From: Adhaeretor mobilis
GTDB lineage: Bacteria; Planctomycetota; Planctomycetia; Pirellulales; Lacipirellulaceae
Assembly: GCF_007741515.1 (NCBI RefSeq)
Contig: NZ_CP036263.1
Coordinates: 5,319,178 to 5,383,177 of the forward strand
Reading direction: 5' to 3'
DNA length: 64,000 bases
Part shown: one piece after another, positions 26,979 through 36,673 of the stretch
Numbering within the stretch: position 1 is the first letter of the stretch
Layout of the letters: the number at the start of each line of letters is the position of its first letter
Program-made: the position numbers and the translations under genes
Notes under the pieces: generated by a model
What the model was told of the DNA's origin: nothing
Databases searched by the model: none
The model's input: the letters and a program-made list of their open reading frames with translations, nothing else

Positions 26979-29900
26979 CTACTCTAACCCAAATGCGCCA
27001 GCCGGTGGAATATCAATGCCAGTGGTTTGAGTGATGCGTTTCTTCGGCAGGAACCTGGGCTCTACCAGGAAGCGAACACCCACGTTGTCTTTCGAGTCGT
27101 CAATGTTTACTCCCATTGATACCAGCAGCGATTCACCAATGCGGGTAATAGATAGAGTCTGACCGATGAGCCCCGCCTCGCTGATATCGTAGGAAGCACT
27201 CGCGCTGGTAAGCCACTTGGGCCCGATGCGGTAACTATAGCTGCCCAATAGCACGTTGCTGGAGAACGGGCCTTCGATAGAGCGGAACCCAACGTAGCCG
27301 TTGCCGCGCGTGGGGCGATTGAGCAGCACGCCAGCTGACACGGTCTTGAGGCCACTGCCGAAGAAGTCAGCTGCCCCGTCGGACACTATCGTAAAGCGAT
27401 CGCCCAAATGCCAGCGTAGGTCGTAGTCCACTAGGCCGAAGTCTTGCCCCAGGTTGTCACGATCTGAATCCGGGAACCAAGAAGCATTTGTATCGAGGGT
27501 AAGCCAATCCACAATATGTTCGCGCCCCGGACCGCCACGTTTGGTTTGCCAGCGTTGGCGGGCTCCCATGCGTACCACGGTTTGGTCTTCCACGACTTCC
27601 GTCGAGGGGGAAGTGACCCAGCCTTGTAGTCCAGAGCGAATGGCGTAGAACCGGGGATCGAATTTCGGATCGCTGAAGTCGATATTTGGTGGCAGCGTAC
27701 CGTTGAACAAGCGGCGGCGAAATTCCGTGATGGAAGTGTCGTCCAGCTGATCATAGAGCGGCAGCTCATCGTAGTTACGGCTCGAGTCGGCCCACGCAAA
27801 TTCGGCATCAAGCACCACTTTGTGAGCCAGCCCGTTCAAGTTAAACAGCGTATCGCGGATGGTCGGATCGACCGACCAGAAGGGAATGCTCGCCCGCACA
27901 CCAGCTTGACCATAGAGACGATCGATACTTTCCCCGTCCAGCGCTTCGCCCCAATGGGCCGCTTCGCCAAGCACGTAAGGCACAAACTTTACGACCCCTG
28001 CCTGCAGGGGCAGATCGATTTCTTGGCGTGTGGCTAGGCGTTCACCCTGCTGGCCGGAGCCAGCTTCCCACGGCAGCGTGCTGAATTGAGCGAGCAGCGT
28101 AGGCTCGCTCGGCGGTGTCGCATTGTTCATGTTTGCGTAGCCAGCCTGCGAATGCTCAAACCAGGTGAGCCGATCACCCAATAGCGATTCGCCAAGCCAG
28201 TAGTGATCGACGCGCGGTAGCCATTGGGTTTCCGTCCAGAACGGATTCACCTGGGCATTGGCTTCGATGGAGAATTCGCGATTGTTATTAAACCGCTTCG
28301 CGCGCAGGCCCGTGCGGGGCGACTTGAGTTCGTCCCATTCTTGTTCGTAGTATTGCTCCAGGAATGTGCGGTCGCTGCTGAGGCCCAACTCGCCGGTGAT
28401 TTCCCAACCGCTCGCGAGTCGCTGGCGGTGCTCGCCAAACACGCGGTAGCGAAATGCTTCCTCCGGCACAATCGAACGCCGTCCACGGCCCAAGTTATCC
28501 ACGCCATTGTCGTCGATAGCCCACAGATCGAATCGGCCTTCTGCCGGACCATCGAAGTTGAATAGCCCAGGCCGTTCATACTGGAAATCGGTCCCCGCAC
28601 CGAAACCACGGTCGCTTAGATAGTCGGTACTGAGCCCCCACTTCGTCCCCTCAGGAGCATTGCGAATGCCGAAGAGTTGATACGCATCGAAGTCGACCAT
28701 CACCTGCGTACCGAAGACACTGTCGTCCCCTACGCGTACACGATCGATGAAGAAGGAAGGTTCCTCCAAGTCGGTCGCAATCGTGGGCCAATAGAACACT
28801 GGCACGCCGCGAACGTAGAGAGAATTTCCACGGCTTTCGGCCAACTGCTTGTGATCGACCACCGGCGTACCAGTCAGCGGGTCGATCAACGGTTGCCCCG
28901 TGCGTGAATCAACGACTGTTTGGTGAACGTCCTCAAACATGATCTGTTGCGAACCAAAGTGGTAAGCCGGTTCTTCCAATCGGCTAGTCGTTACTAGCGC
29001 ATCAGTTGCAGCGAAATGCGAATCGTCCAATTGCCGAATTGCCGCTGCTTTTAGGCGCACCAGCCCTTGGTATTTGAACTTCTCCGTTCGCGGAAGCGGT
29101 GTGAGCAGCTCGGCATTGAGGATGATGCCTACCTGCCGGCGCACGTCGTAGAACATGCGGTCTGCATAGACGATGCGATCGCCTTGCCGGAACTCGATGT
29201 TACCTTCCATGTAGATTTCCAACGGATCTTCGCTCGATTGCACGCCCGAACCGGCTAAGCCGGACTGGACTCCTGCCGCCCAAACAACAGCGCGGTCGGT
29301 CGAGATATCGACGGTGCCCACAGGTCCCAGTGCTCCGGGTAATCCGTTGCTAGTAAGTCCCTCGATGATGACGCGAATACCGTTCTTCGCTACTAGTGCA
29401 TTCTGGCCATTGGCGAGTTGTTTCCACTCCAAGGTATTATCAACATCACTACGATTGAGTATCTGGAAACGGCGCGTGCCTAGCGGCAATCCCTGCTCGA
29501 TACCCGGCGTAGGGGCGAACTCGGTGAATTGCGCGAGCATCAACTGATGGCGACGATCGGGGTCGAACTGATCGAGCCCGCGTTGGTAGATGGCCGGCTT
29601 GGTAGCGGGCTCTGGCGCGGCAGTTGGCAATTCCATACGCAACGGCGCACTAGTCGTAAGCCGCGAAAACCAACGGGGAGATTGTTCGTGGGCGATCACT
29701 TGCCCAGGCTGGTCTGAACTGGCGTCGCCCGTGCGGCGGAAGTCCACCGATACGTGACCGCCCTCCTCGGGCTCAAAGTAGGCAATGACTTTCTTCGGAC
29801 CGTGCGGGCCTTCACGGCGATCAATCCAGAGCACAGCTTGTTTGCCGCGTGTGTAAGTGAGCCCCTGATTCAAATAGCAATGCCCGTGTAGATACCAAAC

Positions 29901-30104
29901 TTCGTACACGCCCTGCTGCCAACGACTGCACCAATCGGCAGCCACAGTGATCGGCTGATTGGAGTTCACGTCTGCATGTAAGATGTCGGCGGCCTGAGAT
30001 ACGGCTGGCTGCCAGTTATTCAGCATGAAAACGACTAACGTCAAGGCGGACAGCGTGAATAGGTGCGCAAACCGTGCGCGCAGCGTTCTCCTAGTCGTTC
30101 CCAT
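26979..30104 (-). CDS. lptD: LptD-type outer-membrane LPS-assembly protein (planctomycete form)
   Basis: The 1041-residue product, read from the ATG at 30104, has a signal anchor (LFTLSALTLVVFMLNNW, then AVSQA), an N-terminal region of about 350 residues with OstA-like beta-jellyroll strands (NIEFRQGDRIVYADRMFYDV), and a large region of amphipathic, aromatic-ended strands typical of an outer-membrane barrel. The strand SASASYDISEAGLIGQTLSI and the end VGVRFLVEPRFLP fit this. In Gram-negative bacteria LptD inserts lipopolysaccharide. Planctomycete proteins of this type are long and diverged, and no lptE is visible here. An earlier in-frame start at 30320 overlaps the divergent promoter region and is unlikely. 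The family call is good, the exact substrate inferred. Confidence 0.8.
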   Translation of the reverse strand: MGTTRRTLRARFAHLFTLSALTLVVFMLNNWQPAVSQAADILHADVNSNQPITVAADWCSRWQQGVYEVWYLHGHCYLNQGLTYTRGKQAVLWIDRREGPHGPKKVIAYFEPEEGGHVSVDFRRTGDASSDQPGQVIAHEQSPRWFSRLTTSAPLRMELPTAAPEPATKPAIYQRGLDQFDPDRRHQLMLAQFTEFAPTPGIEQGLPLGTRRFQILNRSDVDNTLEWKQLANGQNALVAKNGIRVIIEGLTSNGLPGALGPVGTVDISTDRAVVWAAGVQSGLAGSGVQSSEDPLEIYMEGNIEFRQGDRIVYADRMFYDVRRQVGIILNAELLTPLPRTEKFKYQGLVRLKAAAIRQLDDSHFAATDALVTTSRLEEPAYHFGSQQIMFEDVHQTVVDSRTGQPLIDPLTGTPVVDHKQLAESRGNSLYVRGVPVFYWPTIATDLEEPSFFIDRVRVGDDSVFGTQVMVDFDAYQLFGIRNAPEGTKWGLSTDYLSDRGFGAGTDFQYERPGLFNFDGPAEGRFDLWAIDDNGVDNLGRGRRSIVPEEAFRYRVFGEHRQRLASGWEITGELGLSSDRTFLEQYYEQEWDELKSPRTGLRAKRFNNNREFSIEANAQVNPFWTETQWLPRVDHYWLGESLLGDRLTWFEHSQAGYANMNNATPPSEPTLLAQFSTLPWEAGSGQQGERLATRQEIDLPLQAGVVKFVPYVLGEAAHWGEALDGESIDRLYGQAGVRASIPFWSVDPTIRDTLFNLNGLAHKVVLDAEFAWADSSRNYDELPLYDQLDDTSITEFRRRLFNGTLPPNIDFSDPKFDPRFYAIRSGLQGWVTSPSTEVVEDQTVVRMGARQRWQTKRGGPGREHIVDWLTLDTNASWFPDSDRDNLGQDFGLVDYDLRWHLGDRFTIVSDGAADFFGSGLKTVSAGVLLNRPTRGNGYVGFRSIEGPFSSNVLLGSYSYRIGPKWLTSASASYDISEAGLIGQTLSITRIGESLLVSMGVNIDDSKDNVGVRFLVEPRFLPKKRITQTTGIDIPPAGAFGLE

Positions 30105-30525
30105 AAAGGGACCGCTACGGAGCGGGAAGCAACTCGGTGATGCTGCTGGCGTGTTGATCGTTAAGGGTTTCCTTGAGCTTCGTTCCACATCTACCGGGAG
30201 CGTACAACGAGCGCAACCAGCGCGCACCGCACATTGCCCCCGTAGAAGCTCGGGGTCCTCGGTAGAGATAGTGGCCGCGGAGTATAGGAAAGCCCGCCCC
30301 CCGGGGACAAGGCGAATCACGCAGGGCTAGCAAGTGCGTAACCCGCTACAGGAGAGGGACTTACGGCCATTCACTTGCATCTGTGCTGTCACTTCCGAGT
30401 TTAGCTGTTACAAACCGGTGCAAACCACGCTGTTGATAGTGGTAGCAGTCCGCTCGCCGGTAGGGTCTGCTACGCAACGTCGGGACGACGACAGCTATAA
30501 CTTGGCGACGGAGAGAGTAAGCACT
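30105..30525. other. Divergent intergenic region, lptD / MMPL exporter
   Basis: This 420-bp gap between divergent starts should hold two promoters. Reading frames extend into it from both genes, but without start-site support. No repeat or RNA gene was recognised. Confidence 0.4.
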
Positions 30526-32715
30526 TTGCGAGCACTTCAAACATTCATCGAATTCACGATCCGCTGGCGATACGCCTTGCTGGCCATCGCTGTGGCGTTG
30601 GGCGTTGCGGGTGCACTCACCGGGCGTAGTCTCACGCTGGACCGTTCGATCGAGAACATGTTTGCCGAAGACGACCCGATTCTGGTGCCATATCGGCGGT
30701 TGCAGCGCACGTTTGGCGAGAACGAAATCGTCATGGCGATCTATGCCGACGAGCAGCTGACCTCCGATTCTGGAAAAGAACGCATCGGCACGCTCGTCGA
30801 GAAACTACGCGCGACGCCCGGCGTGGTGGCTGCTGTGTCGCTGCTCGACCCGCCGGGGGCTGCGGACTTTGAGAATCTAGAGATCGGCGCTCGCTTCCGC
30901 GAAGTGTTCTCTGGCTACACGCACAACACGGAACTCGATGCGGCAGGAATTATTTGTTTGATCGAGCGTCCCCAACACGACGGCACTCCCCGCCACGAGA
31001 CACTCGCCCAGATGCGCGCCGCAATAAGCGAATATCCAAGCGGAGTACTTGTCGGCGAGCCGGTGCTCATCGAGGAGGCGTTCGATCTGTTGGAAGTCGA
31101 TGGGAAGCAACTTAACACATGGTGTACGGCGCTTGTACTCATGGTGCTGCTGGTTTGTTTTCGCAATCTGCGCTGGGTCATTCTACCACTGGCGGTGGTG
31201 CATCTTACGCTGGCACTTACTCGTGCTACGCTCGTACTCGCTCATTTGAAGCTCAGTATGGTGAGCTCCATGCTGGCGGCAATCGTTACCGTGGTGGGTG
31301 TGGCCACGATCGTGCATGTGATTGTGCGATTTCGCAACGCACTACGCGAGGGACTATGCCGACGAGCGGCATTATCCAAAGCTGCTGAGCAACTCGTGGT
31401 GCCAGTCACATTCGCGTGCTTGACCGATGCGGCCGGGTTTGCCTCGTTGATGATTTCCGAGGTGGGCCCGGTCCAAGATTTCGGGCTCATGATGGCCATT
31501 GGTAGTTTGCTGGTGTTACCGAGCTGTTGGCTGCTCTGTGCGGGTCTAATGTTATTAGGCACGGACAACGATACTGAGAACGAGCCAACGAAACCGACAA
31601 GCGAGTGGCTAGACCGTGTCCTAGGAAAAGTCCTTTCTCTCGCCCACCAGCGCCGGGGCTTACTCGCTGCGTTGGCCGTGGCGCTTGCCGTCTTCGCGAT
31701 CCTAGGAACACAGCGACTTGAGCGCGAAACCGAGTTCACTAAGAACTTCCGACCAGGAAGCCCGTTGGTCGGAGCTTACGGATTTGTCGAAACTCGCTTC
31801 GGCGGCGCAGGCGTATGGGACCTGCAGTTCCCCGCACCACAGCGCCCCGACAAGAAGTTCTTGCTGAAAGTGCTGGAGCTCGAAGAACAGCTCAAAGCCA
31901 AAGCCCCGCAGCTCTCCAAGGCGATTTCGCTTGCCGATACGCTCGATGCCGGCGTGGGCGGCTTGCATCGGCGTTTTGTGGGTTCGATGGCGGTACGAGG
32001 CGGGTTAGCTACGATCCGCGCACGCATGCCGGAGTTCGTGGACACGATCACTAACATCGACCCCAAGGACGAGCGGCCGTGGATGCGCATACTGCTTCGC
32101 GCACCTGAGCAACTTGGCGCTGAAGAAAAAACCCAGCTCATCGAGCAGGTAGAAGCACTCGGGAAAAAGCAATTCCCTGAGGCCGAAGTCACCGGCTATT
32201 ACGTGCTGCTTACGAAGTTGATCGAAAGCGTATTGGCCGATCAATGGAAAACCTTCGGTCTAGCGACGCTTGCTGTGGTGTTGATGATGGCCGTGGCGTT
32301 CCGTAGTTTGCCGTTGGCGGTACTGACGATGATTCCCAATACGCTGCCGGTGCTTGTGTTATTCGGCGCAATGGGCTGGCTAGGCGTGCGTGTGAACATG
32401 GGAGCCGCGATGATCGCCGCCGTCTCGGTGGGCCTGTCGGTGGACGGCTCAATTCACTACGTGCTGGGGTATCAACGGCTGCGAAGGCAAGGAATGAGCA
32501 GCACCGAGGCGCTGGCCAGCACACAGTCGACCGTGGGTCGGGCCGCAGTGTTTGCCACGCTCGCATTGGTTGCCGGCTTTGCGACGCTCGCATTCAGCGA
32601 CTTCGTACCCACAGCGTACTTCGGGGTGCTGGTGAGTCTGAGCATGCTCGGAGGGCTCGTGGGGAACCTAGCGGTGCTGCCTTTGTTGATCGGGCTCGTG
32701 GATCGGCAACTATAG
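30526..32715 (+). CDS. RND-superfamily (MMPL-type) membrane exporter
   Basis: The TTG at 30526 was chosen because GGAGAGAG lies seven bases upstream; an ATG-like frame opening at 30334 is unsupported. The 729-residue product has one N-terminal helix, a periplasmic domain, then a block of helices, repeated: the classical duplicated RND fold with twelve segments. Visible landmarks are the periplasmic start NMFAEDDPILVPYRRLQRTF, the central helices (VSSMLAAIVTVVGVATIVHV) and the second-half equivalents (MIAAVSVGLSVDGSIHYVLG). Related proteins export lipids or hopanoids (MmpL, HpnN). The substrate is unknown. lptD is divergent next door, which hints at envelope lipid traffic. Confidence 0.88.
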   Translation: MRALQTFIEFTIRWRYALLAIAVALGVAGALTGRSLTLDRSIENMFAEDDPILVPYRRLQRTFGENEIVMAIYADEQLTSDSGKERIGTLVEKLRATPGVVAAVSLLDPPGAADFENLEIGARFREVFSGYTHNTELDAAGIICLIERPQHDGTPRHETLAQMRAAISEYPSGVLVGEPVLIEEAFDLLEVDGKQLNTWCTALVLMVLLVCFRNLRWVILPLAVVHLTLALTRATLVLAHLKLSMVSSMLAAIVTVVGVATIVHVIVRFRNALREGLCRRAALSKAAEQLVVPVTFACLTDAAGFASLMISEVGPVQDFGLMMAIGSLLVLPSCWLLCAGLMLLGTDNDTENEPTKPTSEWLDRVLGKVLSLAHQRRGLLAALAVALAVFAILGTQRLERETEFTKNFRPGSPLVGAYGFVETRFGGAGVWDLQFPAPQRPDKKFLLKVLELEEQLKAKAPQLSKAISLADTLDAGVGGLHRRFVGSMAVRGGLATIRARMPEFVDTITNIDPKDERPWMRILLRAPEQLGAEEKTQLIEQVEALGKKQFPEAEVTGYYVLLTKLIESVLADQWKTFGLATLAVVLMMAVAFRSLPLAVLTMIPNTLPVLVLFGAMGWLGVRVNMGAAMIAAVSVGLSVDGSIHYVLGYQRLRRQGMSSTEALASTQSTVGRAAVFATLALVAGFATLAFSDFVPTAYFGVLVSLSMLGGLVGNLAVLPLLIGLVDRQL

Positions 32716-32779
32716 GGTACTGCCGAGTGGAGCGAGGCACACCAAGCTGTTGTTCTTGGTCCGCACAGCGGCCCCTACT
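32712..32779. repeat. Inverted repeat, family B, copy 1
   Basis: It begins TAGGGTACTGCCGAGTGGAG at 32713 and ends TCCGCACAGCGGCCCCTAC at 32779. It overlaps the exporter stop region and the end of the convergent DUF4159 gene. It looks like a chimera of the two arm types seen at 36531 and 45538. Confidence 0.6.
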
Positions 32780-35132
32780 GTCCTCTGCCTACCTGTTCTC
32801 CCACATCAGGTGAGAGCGAATAGAGCAATACGTTCAAGCCGATACGGGCGGCATCCTCTTGGGTGTAGCCGCGGCACTGTTGGGCTTCGTGTAATTCGAG
32901 CGCACAACTGATGTCGTACTTACTGAAGATGACCGCCAGGCGACCATCGATCTCTACGCCTTCGAGGTCCGGTTTCACTTTAAGAACGCGGGGAGGGGGC
33001 ATGGGCTGGCCTGGTCTTGTTGCTGCCGGGTTACGCCGGCTGACTTGGCGAATGTCAAATCCGCCGGCTTGCTCGCTGAAGAGCGGATGATCGACGGGAA
33101 TGGGCGTGAGCTTGTGCTCGGGCAGCACGAGCGCGATCTCGCGACGAAATGCCTCCGCGAATTCCTTGCTCGCACAAATCGAGTCGGCTAGGAGTGTGCC
33201 ACCGTTGGTGAGAAACTCGCCCAGCTGTGCGCGTTCCTTTTCAGTGAAGTGAAAATCGTGTCGTCCGTGCATGAATGCCATGTGGAATCTCAATAGCGCC
33301 TTGTCTGCGGGGGAGACGGCGTACTCGTTGACATCGACGGGCAGTTTCAACTCGCCCTGCCCTGCCGCACGCAGTAAGTTGACAAGGGCTCCCGGCGCAT
33401 CGTTGCAGCCGCCGCCGTGCTGAAGCTTTGCAATGCGGATTGCTCCACGCGTGCCGAGCGCATCAAGCTCAATCAGCTCGTTGACATCAAAGGCTGTCTC
33501 TTTCCCTTTGGGCTCGCGATTGGTCGCGTACGCCAGCACGTTGATACCTATTGCATTAGCATCCGCAATGCGTTTGCTGATCGCGGGTGGCACATCGCGC
33601 TCGCGACCGCGGCGATAGAGCTCCCACGAGCAGGAAAGGTCAACCTCAGAAAATACCACGCACGTGCGACAGCCATACTCGACAGTCCAGAGCTTACCCA
33701 CGTAGGGAGAATCCGCATCGACCAGTTCGTCGATTCGCCAAATGGGGTGCTCCGGCCCCGCCCGGCGGAGCTTGTACTCACCTTCGGGGAACACGCGGTC
33801 GAGGTACCTGCGGAAGCCGGTCTCGAATTCACTCCCGTCGTTACAGCAAGCCTCAGCAAACAGGAAACCTCCGCGATCCAAATACCCTCGCATCTTCTCC
33901 TCACTACCCGCCAGTTCGGGGCTCATGCTCCCGCTGATAAACAACACGGGCGTTTGCAGCAGGTCTTCGACGGTGGAAAGCTGGAGGTCTACAATTTGCC
34001 ACGTGAGATCCAGCCCCCAGCGCTGCTCTGTGTAGTGGGTGAGGCTTGCGACGTCGTTGCGATGGTTCTGCCAATCTTCGCCTGGGCCGTGCTCGACTTT
34101 GCCCATCAACACAGGGCGACGACCTTTGGAAAGAAATAGCAAGGCAAACGCCGTCGTCACGCGCACGTTGTGTTCGGAAGGCTTTTCACCCTGCCAATAG
34201 TGGACAAGCTTTACTTGTCGATTCAGCAGGAACTCTGCACCTTCGCGATACCAGTCGTGATCGCCAATAAAGCGACGCGCGCTAAGCCTCCCCGCACGTT
34301 CCAAACCATAGAGATAGTAGTAATGCCACAGGCTACCCATCCCCCCCGTGCCCGGGTTGCGCTGTACCGAGAAAGTTCGGCCCAACCACGTGAGGGCGCG
34401 CTCCAGGGAGTCGTCCTCCTCATGGGGCAAGCAGCACTGCATGCGAGCGTCCTCCACCTTGGCTGACTGGCCCGTGACATGGCCGGAGCAAATGACCGTT
34501 GCTCCGATGCCCGCACAAGTCATGCTGCCTGAACCCTTACCTCTGCGGTAGCCCCAGGAACCTGTCGGATGCTGATCTCGCTTCCAATAGTCAGCCGCCA
34601 ACTGCCAGGTTCGCGGGTTGACCTTCGCGCCGGCACGCTCCGCTTCGTGCAGAGCGAGCACGGCAAACTGCGATACACTATTGTCGCCACCCGTTTTCGT
34701 TTCGTAGTCCCATGAACCTGCATTCCTTCCTTCCTCGCACTGCTTACTCTCTAACCAATCGACATTATGCTGAATCAACGGCAGATCTCGCCGCGGCTCG
34801 GCTGCACAGAGCGCCATCGTTTGCAAGGCAACCGCATAACTTTTCTTCGGTCGGACTTTTCGCAGAAAGGTGAGCGCCTGTTGAATGCGCGGCTCGCGCA
34901 CCGGTACGCCCGAATTCAAAAGCGCGAGCGTACACAGCCCGGTAGCACCGCCCTCGTACTCGCCGTGATCGGTGCGTGTTTTGGGAAGTTCGTTGAGCAA
35001 AAATTCACTGCCCTGACGAATCGATTCGCGAACACGCTCGGCGGAAAGCGGAGGATTCACTTGCCCGGGCTGTGCAAAGGCGGAAGTGCAAGCGATGAAG
35101 AACACCAACAGCGATGGAAATAGAATTTGCAT
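32775..35132 (-). CDS. Secreted prenyltransferase-fold protein with two DUF4159 domains
   Basis: The 785-residue protein has a signal peptide (MQILFPSLLVFFIACTSAFA). Residues of about 35-370 show helical repeats like those of prenyltransferase and squalene-oxidase barrels (GATGLCTLALLNSGVP; NSVSQFAVLALHEA; SGSWGYRRGKG-type ends). Two DUF4159 domains follow, each with an amidotransferase-like pattern: LLQTPVLFISGSMSPELA ... GFLFAEACCNDG, and LRFHMAFMHGRHDFHF ... GTLLADSICASKEF, each ending in VVFSEVDLSCSWELY / VIFSKYDISCALELH. It is divergent from the MoxR gene, 318 bp away, as commonly found in planctomycetes. It is likely a periplasmic partner of that operon. Confidence 0.87.
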   Translation of the reverse strand: MQILFPSLLVFFIACTSAFAQPGQVNPPLSAERVRESIRQGSEFLLNELPKTRTDHGEYEGGATGLCTLALLNSGVPVREPRIQQALTFLRKVRPKKSYAVALQTMALCAAEPRRDLPLIQHNVDWLESKQCEEGRNAGSWDYETKTGGDNSVSQFAVLALHEAERAGAKVNPRTWQLAADYWKRDQHPTGSWGYRRGKGSGSMTCAGIGATVICSGHVTGQSAKVEDARMQCCLPHEEDDSLERALTWLGRTFSVQRNPGTGGMGSLWHYYYLYGLERAGRLSARRFIGDHDWYREGAEFLLNRQVKLVHYWQGEKPSEHNVRVTTAFALLFLSKGRRPVLMGKVEHGPGEDWQNHRNDVASLTHYTEQRWGLDLTWQIVDLQLSTVEDLLQTPVLFISGSMSPELAGSEEKMRGYLDRGGFLFAEACCNDGSEFETGFRRYLDRVFPEGEYKLRRAGPEHPIWRIDELVDADSPYVGKLWTVEYGCRTCVVFSEVDLSCSWELYRRGRERDVPPAISKRIADANAIGINVLAYATNREPKGKETAFDVNELIELDALGTRGAIRIAKLQHGGGCNDAPGALVNLLRAAGQGELKLPVDVNEYAVSPADKALLRFHMAFMHGRHDFHFTEKERAQLGEFLTNGGTLLADSICASKEFAEAFRREIALVLPEHKLTPIPVDHPLFSEQAGGFDIRQVSRRNPAATRPGQPMPPPRVLKVKPDLEGVEIDGRLAVIFSKYDISCALELHEAQQCRGYTQEDAARIGLNVLLYSLSPDVGEQVGRGQ

Positions 35133-35160
35133 ATTTCAAATTCTACCAAGCAACCATCAA

Positions 35161-35302
35161 GTAGGGTATGTCGAGTGGAGCGAGGCGTACCAAACTAAGG
35201 AATGGCCAATAGTCATAAACCACCCGCCTGTGGTTGGCCATTGGTAAAAGTGGGCTTGGACACTTTCCCAGATACGCCTTGCTAGGCTCGACATAACCTA
35301 CG
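35161..35302. repeat. Inverted repeat, family B, copy 2
   Basis: The arms GTAGGGTATGTCGAGTGGAG (35161) and AGGCTCGACATAACCTAC (near 35283-35302) pair with mismatches. It lies in the 318-bp divergent gap before moxR, where no gene was seen. Confidence 0.7.
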
Positions 35303-35450
35303 CGACTCCCCTAAACGCCCTCCGCATACAACTTGCTTCCCCCCCCACTGCATTGTCCCTGGATGGAGCCACCTATAGAATCAACGGTACAGACATTCAA
35401 ACGCAGTCGCATTCGCACCCCACCAAAGATACGCAGGAGGCGCCCTAGCT

Positions 35451-36524
35451 TTGCCGGCCCCTAATAGCCCAACCCCGAATCCCCCAACTCCGAGTCCACC
35501 GAAGAACCCTTCGACGAGGAACCTGGGCGACATTCTTCAAGAATTTCGTCAGCACCGGCAGCTTATGCAACGGGAGCTGCAGAAGGTTATCATCGGTCAG
35601 GACGAGGTGATCGAGCAAATCTTCGCCGCCATCTTCACTCGCGGCCATTGCCTGCTGGAAGGTGTGCCCGGTTTGGCGAAAACGCTCATGGTGAGCACGC
35701 TCTCGTCCATTTTGGATCTCAACTTTAAACGCATCCAGTTCACGCCGGACCTGATGCCTTCGGACATCACTGGCACGAATGTTCTCGAAGAGGACGAGCA
35801 TGGCAAGAGAAGCTTTCGCTTTGTCGAGGGGCCCGTGTTCACGAATATCCTGCTGGCGGACGAAATCAACCGTACTCCGCCCAAGACGCAAGCCGCGCTC
35901 TTGCAAGCGATGCAGGAACGTCAAGTTTCGGTCGGTCAAACGACATACGATCTCCCGCAGCCCTTCTTTACGATCGCGACCCAGAACCCCATCGAGCAAG
36001 AAGGCACCTACCCGTTGCCCGAAGCACAGCTTGACCGGTTCATGTTCAACATCAAGGTCGATTACCCGAGTGCCGACGAGGAAGAGCAGATTCTCACCAC
36101 AACCACGCGGCAAGACAAACCTGAGGTGAAGAAGATTCTCTCTGCCCGGGCGATCTTGAATCTACAAAAGCTGGTAGGCTCTGTCGCGGTGAGCGAGTAC
36201 CTCATCAAATATGTCGCAAGACTCGTGCGCGCGACGCGCCCTAAAGACGAGTCAGCGCCCGAGTACGTGAAGGAGCTCGTCGACTGGGGTGCCGGCCCGC
36301 GCGCTGGGCAGTTCCTCATCTATGGCGGCAAGGCGCTCGCGGCGATGGACGGACGCTTTACCGTGGCGGTCGAAGATGTGCAGAAAATAGCCGTGCCCGT
36401 GCTGCGCCACCGTGTGAGCACCAACTTTCAAGCGCAAGCTCAAGGAATGAGCAACGAAGATGTCATCGCGAGATTGATTGCGGACGTACCTACGCCAGAG
36501 ATTCCGAAGTATGGGGAAGGGTGA
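35451..36524 (+). CDS. moxR: MoxR-family AAA+ ATPase
   Basis: It starts at TTG 35451 with a perfect AGGAGG ten bases upstream. The 357-residue product has a Pro-rich N-terminus, then the AAA+ core: Walker A GVPGLAKT (about 69-76), Walker B with DEIN ([17 protein letters not shown]), the MoxR insert motif [16 protein letters not shown], and a helical lid. MoxR ATPases act as chaperones for vWA-domain partners or cofactor insertion. DUF58, BatA-like and vWA/GATase genes follow on the same strand, a well-known module. A perfect 32-bp hairpin lies just after the stop. Confidence 0.95.
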   Translation: MPAPNSPTPNPPTPSPPKNPSTRNLGDILQEFRQHRQLMQRELQKVIIGQDEVIEQIFAAIFTRGHCLLEGVPGLAKTLMVSTLSSILDLNFKRIQFTPDLMPSDITGTNVLEEDEHGKRSFRFVEGPVFTNILLADEINRTPPKTQAALLQAMQERQVSVGQTTYDLPQPFFTIATQNPIEQEGTYPLPEAQLDRFMFNIKVDYPSADEEEQILTTTTRQDKPEVKKILSARAILNLQKLVGSVAVSEYLIKYVARLVRATRPKDESAPEYVKELVDWGAGPRAGQFLIYGGKALAAMDGRFTVAVEDVQKIAVPVLRHRVSTNFQAQAQGMSNEDVIARLIADVPTPEIPKYGEG

Positions 36525-36530
36525 AGAAAT

Positions 36531-36608
36531 GTAGGGTACTGCCGAGCTCCGCGAGGCATACCGAACCGTTGTTCGTGGTATGCCTCGCGGAGCTCGGCAG
36601 TACCCTAC
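36531..36608. repeat. Perfect 32-bp inverted repeat, family B, copy 3
   Basis: Bases 36531-36562 are the exact reverse complement of 36577-36608, separated by 14 bases. The arms start GTAGGGTACTGCCGAGCTCC. It lies between moxR and the DUF58 gene, so it would be transcribed as a very strong hairpin within the operon. Confidence 0.9.
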
Positions 36609-36673
36609 GGATCGATCCAAAAAACCCTCTTTCCGATTCTTAGTCTCTTCCGCCCCTTTGCGTCAAACCAACA

